A stretch of DNA of 64,000 nucleotides, taken from Staphylotrichum longicolle. Lineage: Eukaryota > Ascomycota > Sordariomycetes > Sordariales > Chaetomiaceae. The DNA lies in contig JAHCVI010000002.1 of assembly GCA_019096155.1 (NCBI GenBank), positions 1,426,001 through 1,490,000 of the forward strand. Reading direction: 5' to 3'. The notes below the pieces were generated by a model. That model ran no database searches. It saw nothing but the letters and a program-made list of their open reading frames with translations, and was not told the DNA's origin. This document shows, piece after piece, positions 9,981 to 21,400 of the stretch (its first letter is position 1; each line of letters opens with the position of its first letter). Both the position numbers and the translations under genes were made by a program.

Positions 9981-10876
9981 GGAGCGGGGTTTCAATGGTT
10001 TGTTGATTTGGTTTCAGGGGTTGGAAGGAAACTCTCAAAAAGCGGGGTTAGGGTTGGGGCTTGATTTGGAGGCACGAGAACTGGTTTGGGGATTGGATCA
10101 GCGAGCAAGCTAGATAGGATTATTGTGCCGCAAAATCTAGCGTAGTCTATGTTTCATTTTTGTTGTTGGCCGCCGCGTGCGGAGAAGCGAGTGTAGGCTC
10201 TGAGGTCGCGGAATCATGGTTGAATATCCGATGAGCCACTTGCACTTGATCAGCACCATCCCAACCGCTCACACTCGAAGGGACACGAGATGGTGACATG
10301 TAAACCCTACACCATAGTATTAAACGTCCTAACCTCACATATACAATCACAATGTGCACCGCCCTCTTTGGGCTCGGTGTTTTCCCAACCCCAAGTGCCA
10401 CCGCCCCTGAACCAAAACCAACGAAAGGTGGGCGCCGATGATTAACTACATAAGTAGCCACCGCATCCTGAATCAAGCAAGTACAGTCCAAACCAGAAAG
10501 ACACCGTCGCCTGCTGTTGACGTTCCGGGTATCATGAAGAAGAGAGAAAAAAAAAAGTCGGCCGAGAAACAGAGAAGGAAGAAAGGTATGCAAACAGTAG
10601 AGTGACAAGAAGCCCCCAAAGTACCCAGATTTTGCCGAACCGAGGTATGTACACAGACAAGAGGTGATGCTGAAAGATCACGTGTATGATGCCGCCGCGC
10701 CAGGGATTAGATAGGTAGAAGCTGGGCTGAGAGTCGGAGGATGTACTCAGCGCCTGTTGGGAGGGCAGAGAAAATAGGGGTGATTATGGATGGCGAGTAT
10801 ATACGGCTCGAGTATTGAACGCCCTGCTGCATGAACTTGATGTGGGTCGCGTGGGTGGCCGGCGACTTGCGGCGCG
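9981..10876. other. Intergenic, convergent 3' region
   Basis: Between the stops of Cys-rich member 4 and the 14-3-3-like gene. The longest open frame (minus strand, about 10147-10608) has no protein-like features. Nothing else seen. Confidence 0.5.
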
Positions 10877-11797
10877 CTATATCATCCCCGGCGGCACGGC
10901 GGCGTCACTGTGCTCGGCACGTGGTGTCCCTTGTGTCCCCGAGCTCGACCCCTGCGCCTTGCTCCGGAGCGTGGTGTTGGACCCAAGCCCCCGTTTCATC
11001 ATCTTGCCGAGAACCGTCACGAGGTCGCAGGCGTCTTTGAACATGTCATTGTCGATGCCCTCGGTGGCCTCGTAGACCTCCGAAATGGTCTCCTTTGCCA
11101 TCTTCCGGCTGCTCTCGGCATCGTGGACGCATTCGTAGAGGAAAGCTGCGTACTCAGTCTTGACTGACAGGCGGAGCGAGTGCGAACCCCATAATAAGTC
11201 TTCGGCGAGCTGGACGGCCTCACGAAAATATTGGTGTGCTTCTGGGAGATAATCGCCGGGTTTCATGAGGAACGCTGTCGGCGGCGTCGGCCCGAATCCT
11301 GGAGGAGGGGCCACCGGCCCACCCTTGGGCGGACTCCCTTCTTGGCCGTCTCTCGCGATCCCTTTCCCTTTGTCGGCGCGCAATGGTGGCAACCCTGGCA
11401 CGGTTGACGTCGATTGGCCTTCCGGGGTGTTGGTGACGCTCATGCTGGACACGGGCGGGGTGTTGTGAAACAGGACGAAGATGTGGTAAAACGAAGCGCG
11501 AAGCTTGTACGCCAGGACCTTGAGTTCGACATAGTTTCCAACCATGGGCAGAACGTACTGCTGCAGCAAGACCAACCCTTCCCGCGACAACCAGATGATG
11601 TGGTAGGTTAGATCCAAGGCGGCGGCAGCCTGCGTGGCATCGTTCCGACGCTGTTTCCGGGCTTTGATTAGTTGGGCAGAGAGGTTGATGGAGAGGCCTA
11701 GTATCCTGAACAAGACAGAGGCAAGCAAAGGGTTGTCGTGCTCGACCGCTTTTGCAAGTTTGCCGAGAAACTTCTGGTCGATCTCCGAGGAAGCCAT
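10877..11797 (-). CDS. 14-3-3-like domain protein
   Basis: A 306-aa single-exon protein. The N-terminal half is helical, with KFLGKLAKAVEHDNPLLASV and a block ending VELKVLAYKLRASFYHIFVL. The C-terminal half, from DYLPEAHQYFREAVQLAEDL to MFKDACDLVTVLGKMMKRG, resembles the last four helices of 14-3-3 proteins: an acyl-chain of Ala/Leu helices, then the motif like YECVHDAESSRKMAKETI. The middle (about 130-180) is Pro/Gly-rich and disordered. The classical phosphopeptide-binding Lys/Arg/Tyr set of true 14-3-3 proteins is not obvious, so binding to phosphoserine is uncertain. It is longer than the usual 250-260 aa. Fungal genomes carry this as a divergent member beside the canonical 14-3-3 genes (from memory). 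Single, ordinary start ATG with no upstream in-frame ATG nearby. Confidence 0.65.
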   Translation of the reverse strand: MASSEIDQKFLGKLAKAVEHDNPLLASVLFRILGLSINLSAQLIKARKQRRNDATQAAAALDLTYHIIWLSREGLVLLQQYVLPMVGNYVELKVLAYKLRASFYHIFVLFHNTPPVSSMSVTNTPEGQSTSTVPGLPPLRADKGKGIARDGQEGSPPKGGPVAPPPGFGPTPPTAFLMKPGDYLPEAHQYFREAVQLAEDLLWGSHSLRLSVKTEYAAFLYECVHDAESSRKMAKETISEVYEATEGIDNDMFKDACDLVTVLGKMMKRGLGSNTTLRSKAQGSSSGTQGTPRAEHSDAAVPPGMI

Positions 11798-12262
11798 GAA
11801 GATGGCTCCTGCACGCTGGCTGTCGAGAATCTTGGGGTAGATGACCGAAAGAGAGCTGGGAAGGGGACTAGGACGAGAACGATGCTGCCAAACTAATCGA
11901 GCTCACGACGCGCAGTAAGCCCGTCCTCCCCAAATTAAGAGCGACTTGAATGAGTGAATGCTGGTCGGGTCGCGTGTATACCGCATCAGGTGGTGCTGGC
12001 CAGGCAGGTCGAGAAGAGGTCGGTGTGGTGGGGGCTGTCAGGGCGCCTTGTGCTTTCAGACGGCAGACCTGACTTGCGGTGGGAATTACACAAGACTGCT
12101 GACGGGGATCAGATTCCGCGGAGGGCGGGCAAGTTGGGTTATTGGAGGGGTACTGACCAATATGGTACAGCGAAACAGGAATTTTGAAGAGGCAATTTGT
12201 ACAGGGCGGAGAGTAAATCGACGGCGAATCAGCAACCACGGAGAATGACTGCTAACAGAAAG

Positions 12263-12292
12263 AGGACCCGAAGGAGGACCCGAAGGAGGACT
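12263..12292. repeat. Short tandem repeat AGGACCCGAAGG
   Basis: Two exact 12-bp copies (12263-12274, 12275-12286) followed by a partial third (AGGAC). No coding context seen. Confidence 0.8.
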
Positions 12293-15209
12293 GAGGCTCG
12301 AATTTAGAGGTGGCGCAGATGGTGACGCAGGGCATGGCGGCGACCTCGTTGGTGTGAATGAGCGAGAGGGCAGGTGAGCGGCTGACGAGTGGTGGTGAAC
12401 GTGAACGGCACTGACAGCCGAGATGAAACGGAGCCCGTCTTCCCCGGATTTCTGCGGTCGCAGGACACGAAACGTTCCTGGAAGCCACCAGCAACGCGTG
12501 CGGGCGGATCACCGAGAGGATGCTCGACCAGGGGTCCTGCACTTCTTTTGAGGGACTGCAGAGGAGGCGGATCTGGCGCAGCGGACCTGGTGAAGCCCAC
12601 CAAGCTACGCTGGGCTGGGGATGGGCGATGCGGTGGAGCCCTGGAGCTGCAATAGCGTCAGACGGCCGACCTGGATCCGATTCGAAGACGGCAGTGGGTC
12701 AATTGGGGCGGCACGGGTTGGTGCCCGGAACCGGGGGTCGGAAGGAGATCTCGATCGAAGGCGGTCGTGATGCCGGTGGACAAGAGAGCGGAAAGTCAAC
12801 AAGAGCAAGAGAGTTGCATGCGGCGGCAGCAGATGCGCCGAGTCTGGGGTCTGCGGCGTCTTAAGGGGGCGTGCAGTAGCAGAAGCAGGGCACAGCGAGG
12901 GTCTCATGCACGACCGGGAGCGAGAGACGACAGTGGGACCAGCTGGCCGTGAGATGTGGAGGTCTTGACGATGCTTTGAACAAATCAACAACGACCCGAC
13001 TCGGCGGCCAGTCTAGCGCAGCGCGGATGACGCAGACGCACAATGCAAGGCAAGGCAAGCAAGAAGTGCAGCACTGCGATGCCGGCTCAGGATGGGCAGC
13101 TTCGAGGGCGGATCGGACAAACGAGCGACGATGTCATAGGACAGAGACAGCGAGCGGCGATGGGGCCTGGGGCCCGGGGCGTGGACTTTGTTTGAAAAAC
13201 GAATGGAAGCCGTTGGAGGACTTGCAGATGGTGCGCTGCAAGGTGAGTTGTCCACCTCCTCAATCACTGGGATGCAAGCCGCACGCCCCACGGCTCCATT
13301 CGGGCGGGGACAGCGGCCGTCTCAATGGACCAGGACAAGACGGACTGACGGAGTCGAGGCGCGCGAGACGCATCAGGCGCGGTGCATGGCCGTCGAGGGA
13401 GTCCGGGGAGCCGCGCAAGCCAGCAGCCAAGCGCCGGTCCTGGTTGCCGCGAGAAGGGAGCGAGAGCAACTTCCAGCGACGGAGAAAGGGTGGACGTGGG
13501 GGATGTGCGGTGGAAAGAGACAGGAAGGAGCCCCGATGGCGTCGGTACCGAGATCAAGGCAAGCATCAACTGCGCGCGGAAGGAGCTGTTGCCGGAGGCT
13601 CTTTGCTGCCCTGCTTACCTAAAGCAATGGGAACTGTGCACGAGCCCTCCTTCAGCAGAATCAGCACCCTGCCGCCAAGATCTGCCGGATCGCTGAACCC
13701 TGGCGGATTTCAGACCCAGGCCCAGCCACGGGCGGGCTCCAGGGGCCATCCTCACCAACATTGAACACCCCCTGGCCATTGTTGTCCCCCAGCCATCGCA
13801 TTTCTGCAAAGACGTCTCAATTGGTGCCAGCATCGACCACTGGGCAACTTGACCGCGGCCCTTCATCATGGGCGCGCCTGGCCTTGAATATGCGACCACC
13901 CTCCCACAACACACACGGCGCAGCGTGTCGAACTTACACAACAGGATGGTGCAGTCTCCCAATCCATGACAGCGCAGCGCAGGTTGCCGCTTTGGTGCGC
14001 TCGAAACAAACGGAAACGAACTGGCGGTGAGCCCCAGGTCCGAGGCTGGCCCCAGTACTTGTAAGGAAGTTAAGACCGGGAAGATCGACCTGGGGAAAAG
14101 GGCCCGATAACGTCAATGTCAAAGGCCATCAGCCGCTCAGCAGCCTCAGCAGCCTCAGCTGGCGCCATCGGTGGCCCCCAACCCTCAACACGAGCCACAC
14201 CCGTGCGAGCAGCGCTTCAGCAGTTCCATGACTCGGAGCGTGCTCGAGACACCGACTGCTGCCCTGATCGTCGAGGAACACGCGGTCCGATCACAAGGAT
14301 GGGCCCGTGATGGTGACACGGCAGCATCTGCTCTTGCCCTGCAGCCCTATAAGAGCAGCTCGCTGTCTCGGTATCTCGTGGGCCACTGGTCTTGGCACGA
14401 GACACACCCCCGATTTGGGGTCCATGCATAAAAGCCAGATAAACCGGTGGTCGCACTAGTTGTCCTCTGGCTGAGTCGCATTCCTGTGTCGGAGGTTTAT
14501 GAGACCAAGCTATCACCGTGGCAGTGACGAAGATTGGGTATCCGTGGATGCGACCACGAGAGACCAAGTTGCCTTTGAGCCGCTCGTTCCGTGATGCAGC
14601 CCAATCAACGGAGGTACCTTGGATATTCTGACTGTGCCGTTGCTCAACTTCGCAACACCCCGATTGTGGTAGGTTACCAGGAGCACGCGCAAGTCCTCAT
14701 AAATAGCATCACCGCAGAGCCGCCCTCCCACCGAGACGCTCGCATTTGTGTCACAAGGGACTGATCACTCGGCAGCCACCTCGGCCCGTTAGGTCCGCGT
14801 GTCGCCCGAGATGGAGGGTGGTGAGCTTGAGGCTGCACGAAGCGATATGCGACGGAGCTGGGAGCGGAGAGCTGAGAGCTGAGCAGTCGGATTGGAAGCA
14901 CGTCAGATTTTCTAGAGATGCAGCCAGCAGCTACGATACGGACGATCTGCACTGCGCAAGTGAGGCGAGGCCGTCTTTTCCGTCCATTCACTCACTCAGC
15001 TGCAATCTAATCCGTCTTTGCGTGCTGTATTGATAAACCATTTGCGCTATGTTATAAGAGTCAGCCTCACCCGTGAACTCGCCTTGGAACGGTGAAGACA
15101 GCCCTCTCGTTCCCCCTCGGCGGATTAGGCACACACAACCGCAGCCTTTCGAACAACGACCAGTTCCGTTGCCTAATACCACCCACACCCTCCCCAACCT
15201 TCACTTTTA

Positions 15210-15239
15210 TCCTCCTCCTCCTCCTCCTCCTCCTCCTCC
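15210..15239. repeat. (CCT)n microsatellite in the leader of the Cys-rich gene at 15434
   Basis: Ten CCT/CTC trinucleotides in a row, about 200 bp upstream of the ATG at 15434, in a leader that is otherwise C/A-rich. It is followed by an AAG/GAA-rich stretch at 15404-15433 directly before the start codon. Confidence 0.8.
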
Positions 15240-15433
15240 CTTCCTCAACACGAACCCAAAAACTCCCCGAACACTCCCCAACATCAACCTCAACCCCCAA
15301 CTGAAACAAACACCAAGACAACTCAACCACGAAGAGAACCCCCCACCCTCCAAAGCAGAAAGCCACCCAAACCCAAACCTAAATAAAAAAAGCCAAACCG
15401 AGAAAAAAAAAGAAGAAGAAGAAAGAAGAAGAG

Positions 15434-15712
15434 ATGTGCCGCTACTACGCCCACCAGCACGCCTGCAAGCACGTCTCCCTCTCCTTCGCCGCCTTCTGCG
15501 ACCCGGCCTCGCTGATCCAGAACCCCTGCGGCCAGCAGCACATCTGGCAGACCCTCGCCGTCGAGGAGCTGTGCGAGGACTGCAAGGGCCTGTACCAGGA
15601 CCAGTATCATCATCATCATCACCGCCACCATCAACAACGACAGCAGCAGCAGCAGCAGCAGTATGGGTATGGCAAGGCGAGGGGCCAGGGGCAGGGGCAT
15701 GGAAGGCGGTGA
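15434..15712 (+). CDS. Small Cys/His-rich protein starting MC-x8-C-x-H (dispersed relative of the cluster)
   Basis: A 92-aa intronless protein. It opens MCRYYAHQHACKH, so Cys2, Cys11 and His13 match the spacing in members 1 and 2 of the upstream cluster, then FC near 22, PC near 32, and ELCEDC near 47-50: up to six Cys plus His as possible zinc ligands. The remainder is a His/Gln tract (five consecutive His, later seven Gln) and a Gly/Gln/Arg tail, possibly an additional metal-binding or disordered end. The well-formed start follows a purine-rich leader. Similar tiny proteins are common as hypothetical proteins in Sordariomycetes, from memory. No function is known to me. Confidence 0.7.
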   Translation: MCRYYAHQHACKHVSLSFAAFCDPASLIQNPCGQQHIWQTLAVEELCEDCKGLYQDQYHHHHHRHHQQRQQQQQQQYGYGKARGQGQGHGRR

Positions 15713-16372
15713 TGAGTGAGGGGTTGGGGCAGGCTTTTTTTCTATTATTTTATTTCTATATCTCCCTCTCTCCCTCTCTCTTTTTCTACTTATCCAGCCT
15801 TGTCTTCTTCATCTCTTCTTCTCCTCTTCTTCTTCCTGTGGTTTTAGGGCGGGTTGGTTTCTAGACTTGGGGTCACTCAACGAGACGAAATGATGTATGA
15901 TTTGTACGATGAGACATTGGCAAGGGAAGAGAAAGACAGTCATCACTGACACTGGGGATGGGGAATCTATTGTTTCTTTTTTATGTTCTACCGAAAGAGG
16001 ATTGTAATGTAGACTGATACGACGGGCAATGGGAGGTAATGGAAGATGGTTAAGGGGGGGAAGGTTGCTGGAACAGGGGTGGTGTGTTAGAGGTGAAGTC
16101 ATGGACCAGAGGGATCTCATAAATATACCTGAGTTGTCTTGAGGTATTTCGGGCGGGTCTCTGACACCATGTCTGTGCAACAGGTCAATATGGACTGCAG
16201 TGTTGGGACAGGACTTGTTCACCCCTTCTCTCAGATGCACGATGTAGACTCAAGAAACCAAGCACCTCCGCATCCTCAACCGTGCTAACAACCATGTTCA
16301 ATACCGCTTTTGATTTCTACCCATAGCCTAAGAAACCGTATCCTAACAAAACAGCGCTATCCACCCTTCTAT
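15713..16372. other. Intergenic, convergent 3' region
   Basis: Pyrimidine-rich (CT tracts near 15740-15840) after the Cys-rich gene, then unremarkable sequence up to the SCAP stop. No gene seen. Confidence 0.5.
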
Positions 16373-19300
16373 TCACCCTGCGCTTCCCCTTCCTGTGGCC
16401 CCTCCGCTTTTGCCCGCCTGGCCGCTAACCTTCTTTCTCCGACTCGCCACCCCCATAACCTGCTGCAACTGCAGCGCCTCGAGTCCCAGCCCCAAGCCCA
16501 TCCCCAGGGAACCATTCTGCGCCGTATCATCAAAGTACTCATGTCCGACGCTCACCACTTTCACCACATCGCCAAACCCGACCGCAACGCTCATCGTTCC
16601 GAGCCTGGTCATCGGCCCCAGCTCAGAGATCATCAGATGTCTGAGATCACGGCCATCGGTCTCGAGCGGCAGCGTCTCAAAGTCGGATTTGGCGTCCGGG
16701 CGCAGGTTGAGGACCCACGCTTCCCAGGCCGGCGGGGTGAGGGACGGTCTGCTGTTGGCTTCGGTGGGAGGAGTAATAGTCCTTCTACGCAGGCCAAAAG
16801 CGGGTTTCGGGGTAGATGTTGGGGATGCTGATGTGGACGGAGCCGGGGTTTGTTTCTGTCGGACCCCGACGATGCTGCCGGTGGGCAGAACTTCGTAAGC
16901 CCCTGGGTTGGTTACGCGGCGGGTCGTCTGGGTGGTCTGGTTCCATGGGCTGTGCGGGCCTGGTTCAATGGGACTCGGGGGGTATGATTTGTCGTTTTCG
17001 GTGTCGCGGACGTACGTGTGCACGACGAGGTCGCCCGTCTCTGCGCTGATGTAGGAGAGAGTGAGTGATGTCAGACCGTGACGTTGAGGTCGGGTGAGCG
17101 AGGTCTGTTTTAGCGTCCGCGGTTGCATCATTTCTTGGGAAAGTGTGGACGATGGTGGACGTGTCGAGGTCGACGAGGTCGACGGATTGGGACCGGCCGA
17201 TCAGATACATTGATAGGGCCGGGATGGGGAGCAGGGAGTGGATGTCCTTTGCTCCCCGCTCCCCTTCGAGTTTTGACCTCGCTCGACACCCATTCGTTGT
17301 CTTGGTGCCTGACTAGATGGATGCAACTCTTGCGAGATGCTGTCAGGATGACAGGAGTGGGCGTTTGTTGCTGGGAGTTGCCTGTTTTGGGATATCAGTC
17401 GGCCGGCAGGGGGACGAGGCAGGCGTTGGGGATGTTCGATGACTTACACTTCTCGGTAAAGGATACCGCCCAGACCAGAGGGGTCTTGCAGATCAGAAAG
17501 TCTCTGGTCTTCTCGGTCTCCAACTGCAACTCCCAGCCTACCCCGTTTCTCCTTACCAGTACCAGGGACGGTGTCGCGTCCTGGCCTTTTGTGACGAAGA
17601 ACACTGCCTCCGGTCGGTGTCCGCCGAGATCGACTTCCCTGATCCCTGCCCACTCCTGTTTCCCAACATCCCAGAGGAATACCCTCTGCCACGAGACTAA
17701 TGCCAGCCACTTCGACTTGTCATCGAGCGCCATACCCAGGACTGGAAATGGGTTCTCCAGCGGCACTTCAGGATCGGACAACACTCGACTCCTCGTTTCT
17801 GACGGGACATCCCAAACCTGGATCGTCCGGTCGAGACCGACCGAGACCAGCTGACCTCCCGGTGAGGCAGCCAACATGGCAACGTCTAACGTGTGCCCTT
17901 TGACCAGGGACCGAACCGACAACAATGGTTCATCATCGGGGTGGCCGGGTCCTACACCGTCCTTGAATTGGTCCTTGATCAAGTGATTTGTGAACAGGCG
18001 CAACGCGGCGAGCATGATCAACAGCCAGACGATGAACCGTGGAACTTCACTGTGAAGGAAGTCGTAGACGGCAGGGAGCAATAGAGGTTCCTTCGTGTCT
18101 GGAGTGCGGTCGGCTCCTTTCAAGACGAAGACGATGGGGTCGTAGACACGCGCGATGTAGCTGTGGGCCCATGGTTTGACAACCTTAATGACTTCCCGGG
18201 CTGTCTCGTGATCCTGCAGGCGCAACCAGGAGGTTGGGCTCCTGGCTTGGTGAATGTCGATCAACAGCGACGATTTGGGGTTGCTCCTAGCAACCCTCCA
18301 TGACAAGCTGAAGAGTTGGTTCAGCCACTGGCGGCCGCCCTCGGAGGTGTAGTGAGCTTGCGCAATCAGCACAAAGCCGAGGAGGACTATGGTCCCTGCG
18401 ATCCTCGTCGACATGGCCGTCTCGCCCAGGCGGAACGGGTAAATGCCGTCAATCCAAGGCTGCTTGGGCAGCCCGCCATGGGAAGACTTGGTCTGTTTTA
18501 GCGAGGCTTTCTCCAGCTCGCAGAGCTCCCTTTGCCGCACATCGACGCTCAAAACCGAGAGGAAGAAGGTGGCAAGGTAGATGAAGTCGAAGATAGTAGC
18601 GATGGCGGCAAACGTGCAGAATGCCGAGACGCCCGAGGACGTAACCTTGGACAGTGCGTAGAGAATGAGGGAGTTTTGCACCCTGTTGGCGATAGCAATG
18701 TGGGCTGTTGCCCCAAAGGCTTCGCCGATCCTGTCGCTTATACTGATGGTAGAGGAGGTCATGATGACAGCATTGATCAGCCTGAACGAGTTCTCCATGC
18801 TGATGGCGAGAATGACGAGCGGATAGGCGTAGTGAGGAACGCGAGAGAGATCGATGTTGAAGATGGCGCAGACAGTAAAGCTGGAAACAATCGATGCGGC
18901 GATCTGTGCAATGATGGTGACCATCAGGCCGACCCTCGACTTGACAGCACGCAGCTTGGAGAGGCGAAGCAAAAGGTTAAATATGGTGAGAGAGTAGGCC
19001 AGACTCAGCATGACCCAGTCAAACCACGACATGGGCTGAAACTGAAACTTGTAGAGCTGGTTCGAAGTGCTTTTGCCGTCGGGCGGGATGATCTGCCACT
19101 TGCCGTCGGATTTCGCTGCCTGGGCGAGGGCCTCGACCTTTCTCACCCACTGCCTGCCAACGGGGGAGTCGCGCAAATGAATCAGGGTGATGACGAGCGC
19201 GTCTGCGGCGACTAGCTGCCGTTCCTCGAAACGCTTGCCGCTAAAAACGATCGAGTGCCGAAGGGTGGTGTTGACGCAGGTCGATTGGGTTTTTCTCTGG

Positions 19301-19946
19301 TTGACAGTGGCAACAAGGTCTTGATCAGCGGCGATGTTCTCGGCAGAGCCTGACCAATACTGCAACGGCGAGTGGAAGAACCAGGATTCGTTGGTCAGGC
19401 CATTGGAGATGTGAAAAGCATCCCGCTGCTGGCGGTCCAGATCGGCGTCCCCCTCAGGCAGCATCCGAGGGCAGTGTGGTTGACGCGGGTTGAATTCGGT
19501 CGTCGGCCCGAGAATCTCATCCTGCAGCTCGAGGGCTCCTAGCAAGACATCCCGCTTGAGGGCCTTCATATAGCTGCCGTGGACCCATATTGAGCGCATG
19601 ATGACATCCGGGTCGACACTAACCCCGTCCCTAAGGGGTTGAGCGTCGGTCCAGACATGGTGGGGGGAGTGTGAAACGCCGCTTGTGATATTTGCTGCAT
19701 CGGTTGTGTAAAGAAAAGGGAAGAGGTAGAGGAATAAGAAGAGGACTGCGCCGGATATGGGCAAGACGGTCTTGACATGGCGGGCAGCCCAGGTTCCGTA
19801 GCGTGTGAAGAGTCGCCGCAGAGGATGGGTCGGAGCCAGCACAGGCGCCTCGGTCGTCCTGCAGCAAGTCAATTCCTGAGTACATGGCAAGCGGTAGCAA
19901 ACGTCAAGACATACCCTCTGAGTGGATAAAGGAGATACCACAACAT
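16373..19946 (-). CDS. SREBP cleavage-activating protein (SCAP), with a one-base frameshift
   Basis: Escort protein of the sterol/oxygen response: its sterol-sensing domain holds SREBP in the ER and releases it to the Golgi when sterol falls. Exon 1 (19915-19946) begins MLWYLLYPLRG; intron 19859-19914; exon 2 (17448-19858) has a first membrane helix near residue 40, a lumenal loop, the five-helix sterol-sensing domain (about 19050-18550 in DNA), two more helices and the start of a WD40 region (SVGLDRTIQVWDV). Intron 17252-17447 (GTAAGT; an acceptor 12 bp earlier is also possible). Exon 3 continues the beta-propeller (IHSLLPIPAL, SQSVDLVDLD) to stop 16373. Frame is lost at the GGG of 17137-17139: skipping one base joins IVHTF to QPRTL as in the family and gives 1106 aa. 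Shares a 1.3-kb divergent promoter with the JmjC gene. Confidence 0.85.
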
Positions 19947-21285
19947 GATAACTCAGTCCTAGAGTTAACTTGTAGTTGGTGTTCTCGGCGAGGTTCTGCA
20001 ACACGCCCGGTACGCCAGCCAATGTTAAGAAGCAATGAGGCAGCAGCCACAACAATCAATCCAGAAACAAAAAAGAAAATAAGAAAAATGGCACTTCTGT
20101 GCTCGAGGGTTGAGCCAGGAGCTCAGTACCCGGAGCACGGTCGAGGTGAGGTAAGGTGAGCCACCTTGGCGAGAAGGGGCAGTGCGCTAATGTTATGAGC
20201 TGTGAAGTATCCTCATTCTGGGGCACGAGGCGGGGCGCCGGGGTAAGTTGTTCGGAAAAAGATGCTCGGGTTTGCAAATCGGTGGCCTCGCTCAGTTGTG
20301 CCAAAGTCTGAAGGTCTCGATCGAGTGACGGGCGCGCTCGAGCGTGTCGTTGGCGGGCCGCGCGCTCAGGTGATGGACCAGGTGAGGTGACGGGTGACGA
20401 GGAACGAAGGATCGCTTATCGGACGGTTGCTAGACAGGGCAAGGAGCTCCCACTTGGTAGTTGACAGGACCGAGGTTCCGATTTAAACGTCGCACGAGCA
20501 GGCTAATGCCGCCAAGTTTGCCAGTAAATATCTTCTGTAGTTGATGCGCCAAATGGTTGCTGGCTGGGTTTGATGCGGGAAAGCCCAAGACGAAGACTGA
20601 ATGAGAAGATTCGAGATCTCGCAGGGAATACGGACGATGGGTGGTGGACGTGTCTGGGGCCTGACTGCTCCGTTCACTGCAGTCTGCAGTGGTGGGGTCC
20701 TGCCACTCAGTCGATGCGCTAACTTATTCCCTTTCCATGGCAGGCTCGAGGGCAGGGTCAGTGCTGCCCACAATGGGAAACTCCAGAATTCGATTGAAGC
20801 GATGGCGTATTCTTGGCGCCGGACAACTTGTGCCAGTTGGGCAAGCAAAGCTCCTGTTTCAGGGGTCAAGTCACCAGAAACAGGGCGGTTGCTGGCGGCA
20901 TGGCTCTTGCCCGCCCGGACCGCGAGGGTGCGTTCCGTGCTGTAACTTGAAACCATCCATGTTCGTTGGTGCCGAGCAGGGGATAAAGCTGTTGAAACGG
21001 ACCGAGACCGAGCCTTGGAATTAGCGTTTTCTCGTCGGGCTAGGCACAGGACTTAAAAGAAACATTGTCATCCTTGTCTTTGGTGGGTTTCTGCACCTTT
21101 GGACTTGGAGAGTTTAGAATTTCTTGGTTGGTATCGGGGCTTCTCATTTCAGTCTTTGACACAAGTCAATCGAGGGGGTCTTTTGGCGAGTGGTGGCCCG
21201 TGCTGCAAATCAGTGTGTGCTCTTTTGAGACTTGTTCAGGCGACATTTTATGCGAGTCGTACTCAAAATCATTCATAATGTCACC
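19947..21285. other. Divergent promoter region of SCAP and the JmjC gene
   Basis: No gene seen. Towards SCAP it contains clusters of GGTGAG/GGTGAC words (20142-20161 and 20367-20399), reverse-complement TCACC, reminiscent of fungal SREBP sites but not exact matches. Confidence 0.45.
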
Positions 21286-21400
21286 ATGGAAGACTCCCAT
21301 GTTCAAGATCCTATTGCGGAACTCATCACCAACTACAATGAACTCAACAGTTCCTTTATTGAGGAGCTCGACGAGGAGCCGAGCGCCCTCGAATTCATGA
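21278..21400 (+). promoter_or_regulatory. Overlapping upstream ORF of the JmjC gene
   Basis: An ATG at 21278 in another frame lies 8 nt before the main ATG at 21286 and would be read for 40 codons (MSPWKTPMF...) into the coding exon. The main ATG has the better context (CACCATGG), so leaky scanning past the first ATG is expected. Confidence 0.4.

Larger units (their letters stand above)
11798..15433. other. 3.6-kb gene-free stretch between divergent genes
   Basis: Several frames of 100-270 codons are open here on both strands, but they overlap each other, begin with non-ATG codons or have random composition, as expected for GC-rich noncoding DNA. I find no splice-linked exons. It contains a short tandem repeat (12263-12292) and a (CCT)n tract (15210-15239). 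The length is unusual beside the dense gene spacing elsewhere, so a noncoding RNA or a long promoter of the small Cys-rich gene at 15434 is possible. Confidence 0.45.

Noticed and set aside
12949..13764. 271-codon open frame in the gene-free region
   Set aside because: Begins with a non-ATG codon, random Arg/Gly/Ser composition, no conserved-looking segment, and competing frames on the other strand.
17103..17150. A 46-bp intron in SCAP instead of a frameshift
   Set aside because: It would remove VHTF...QPRTL residues conserved in the family and is shorter than any other intron here; kept only as an alternative.
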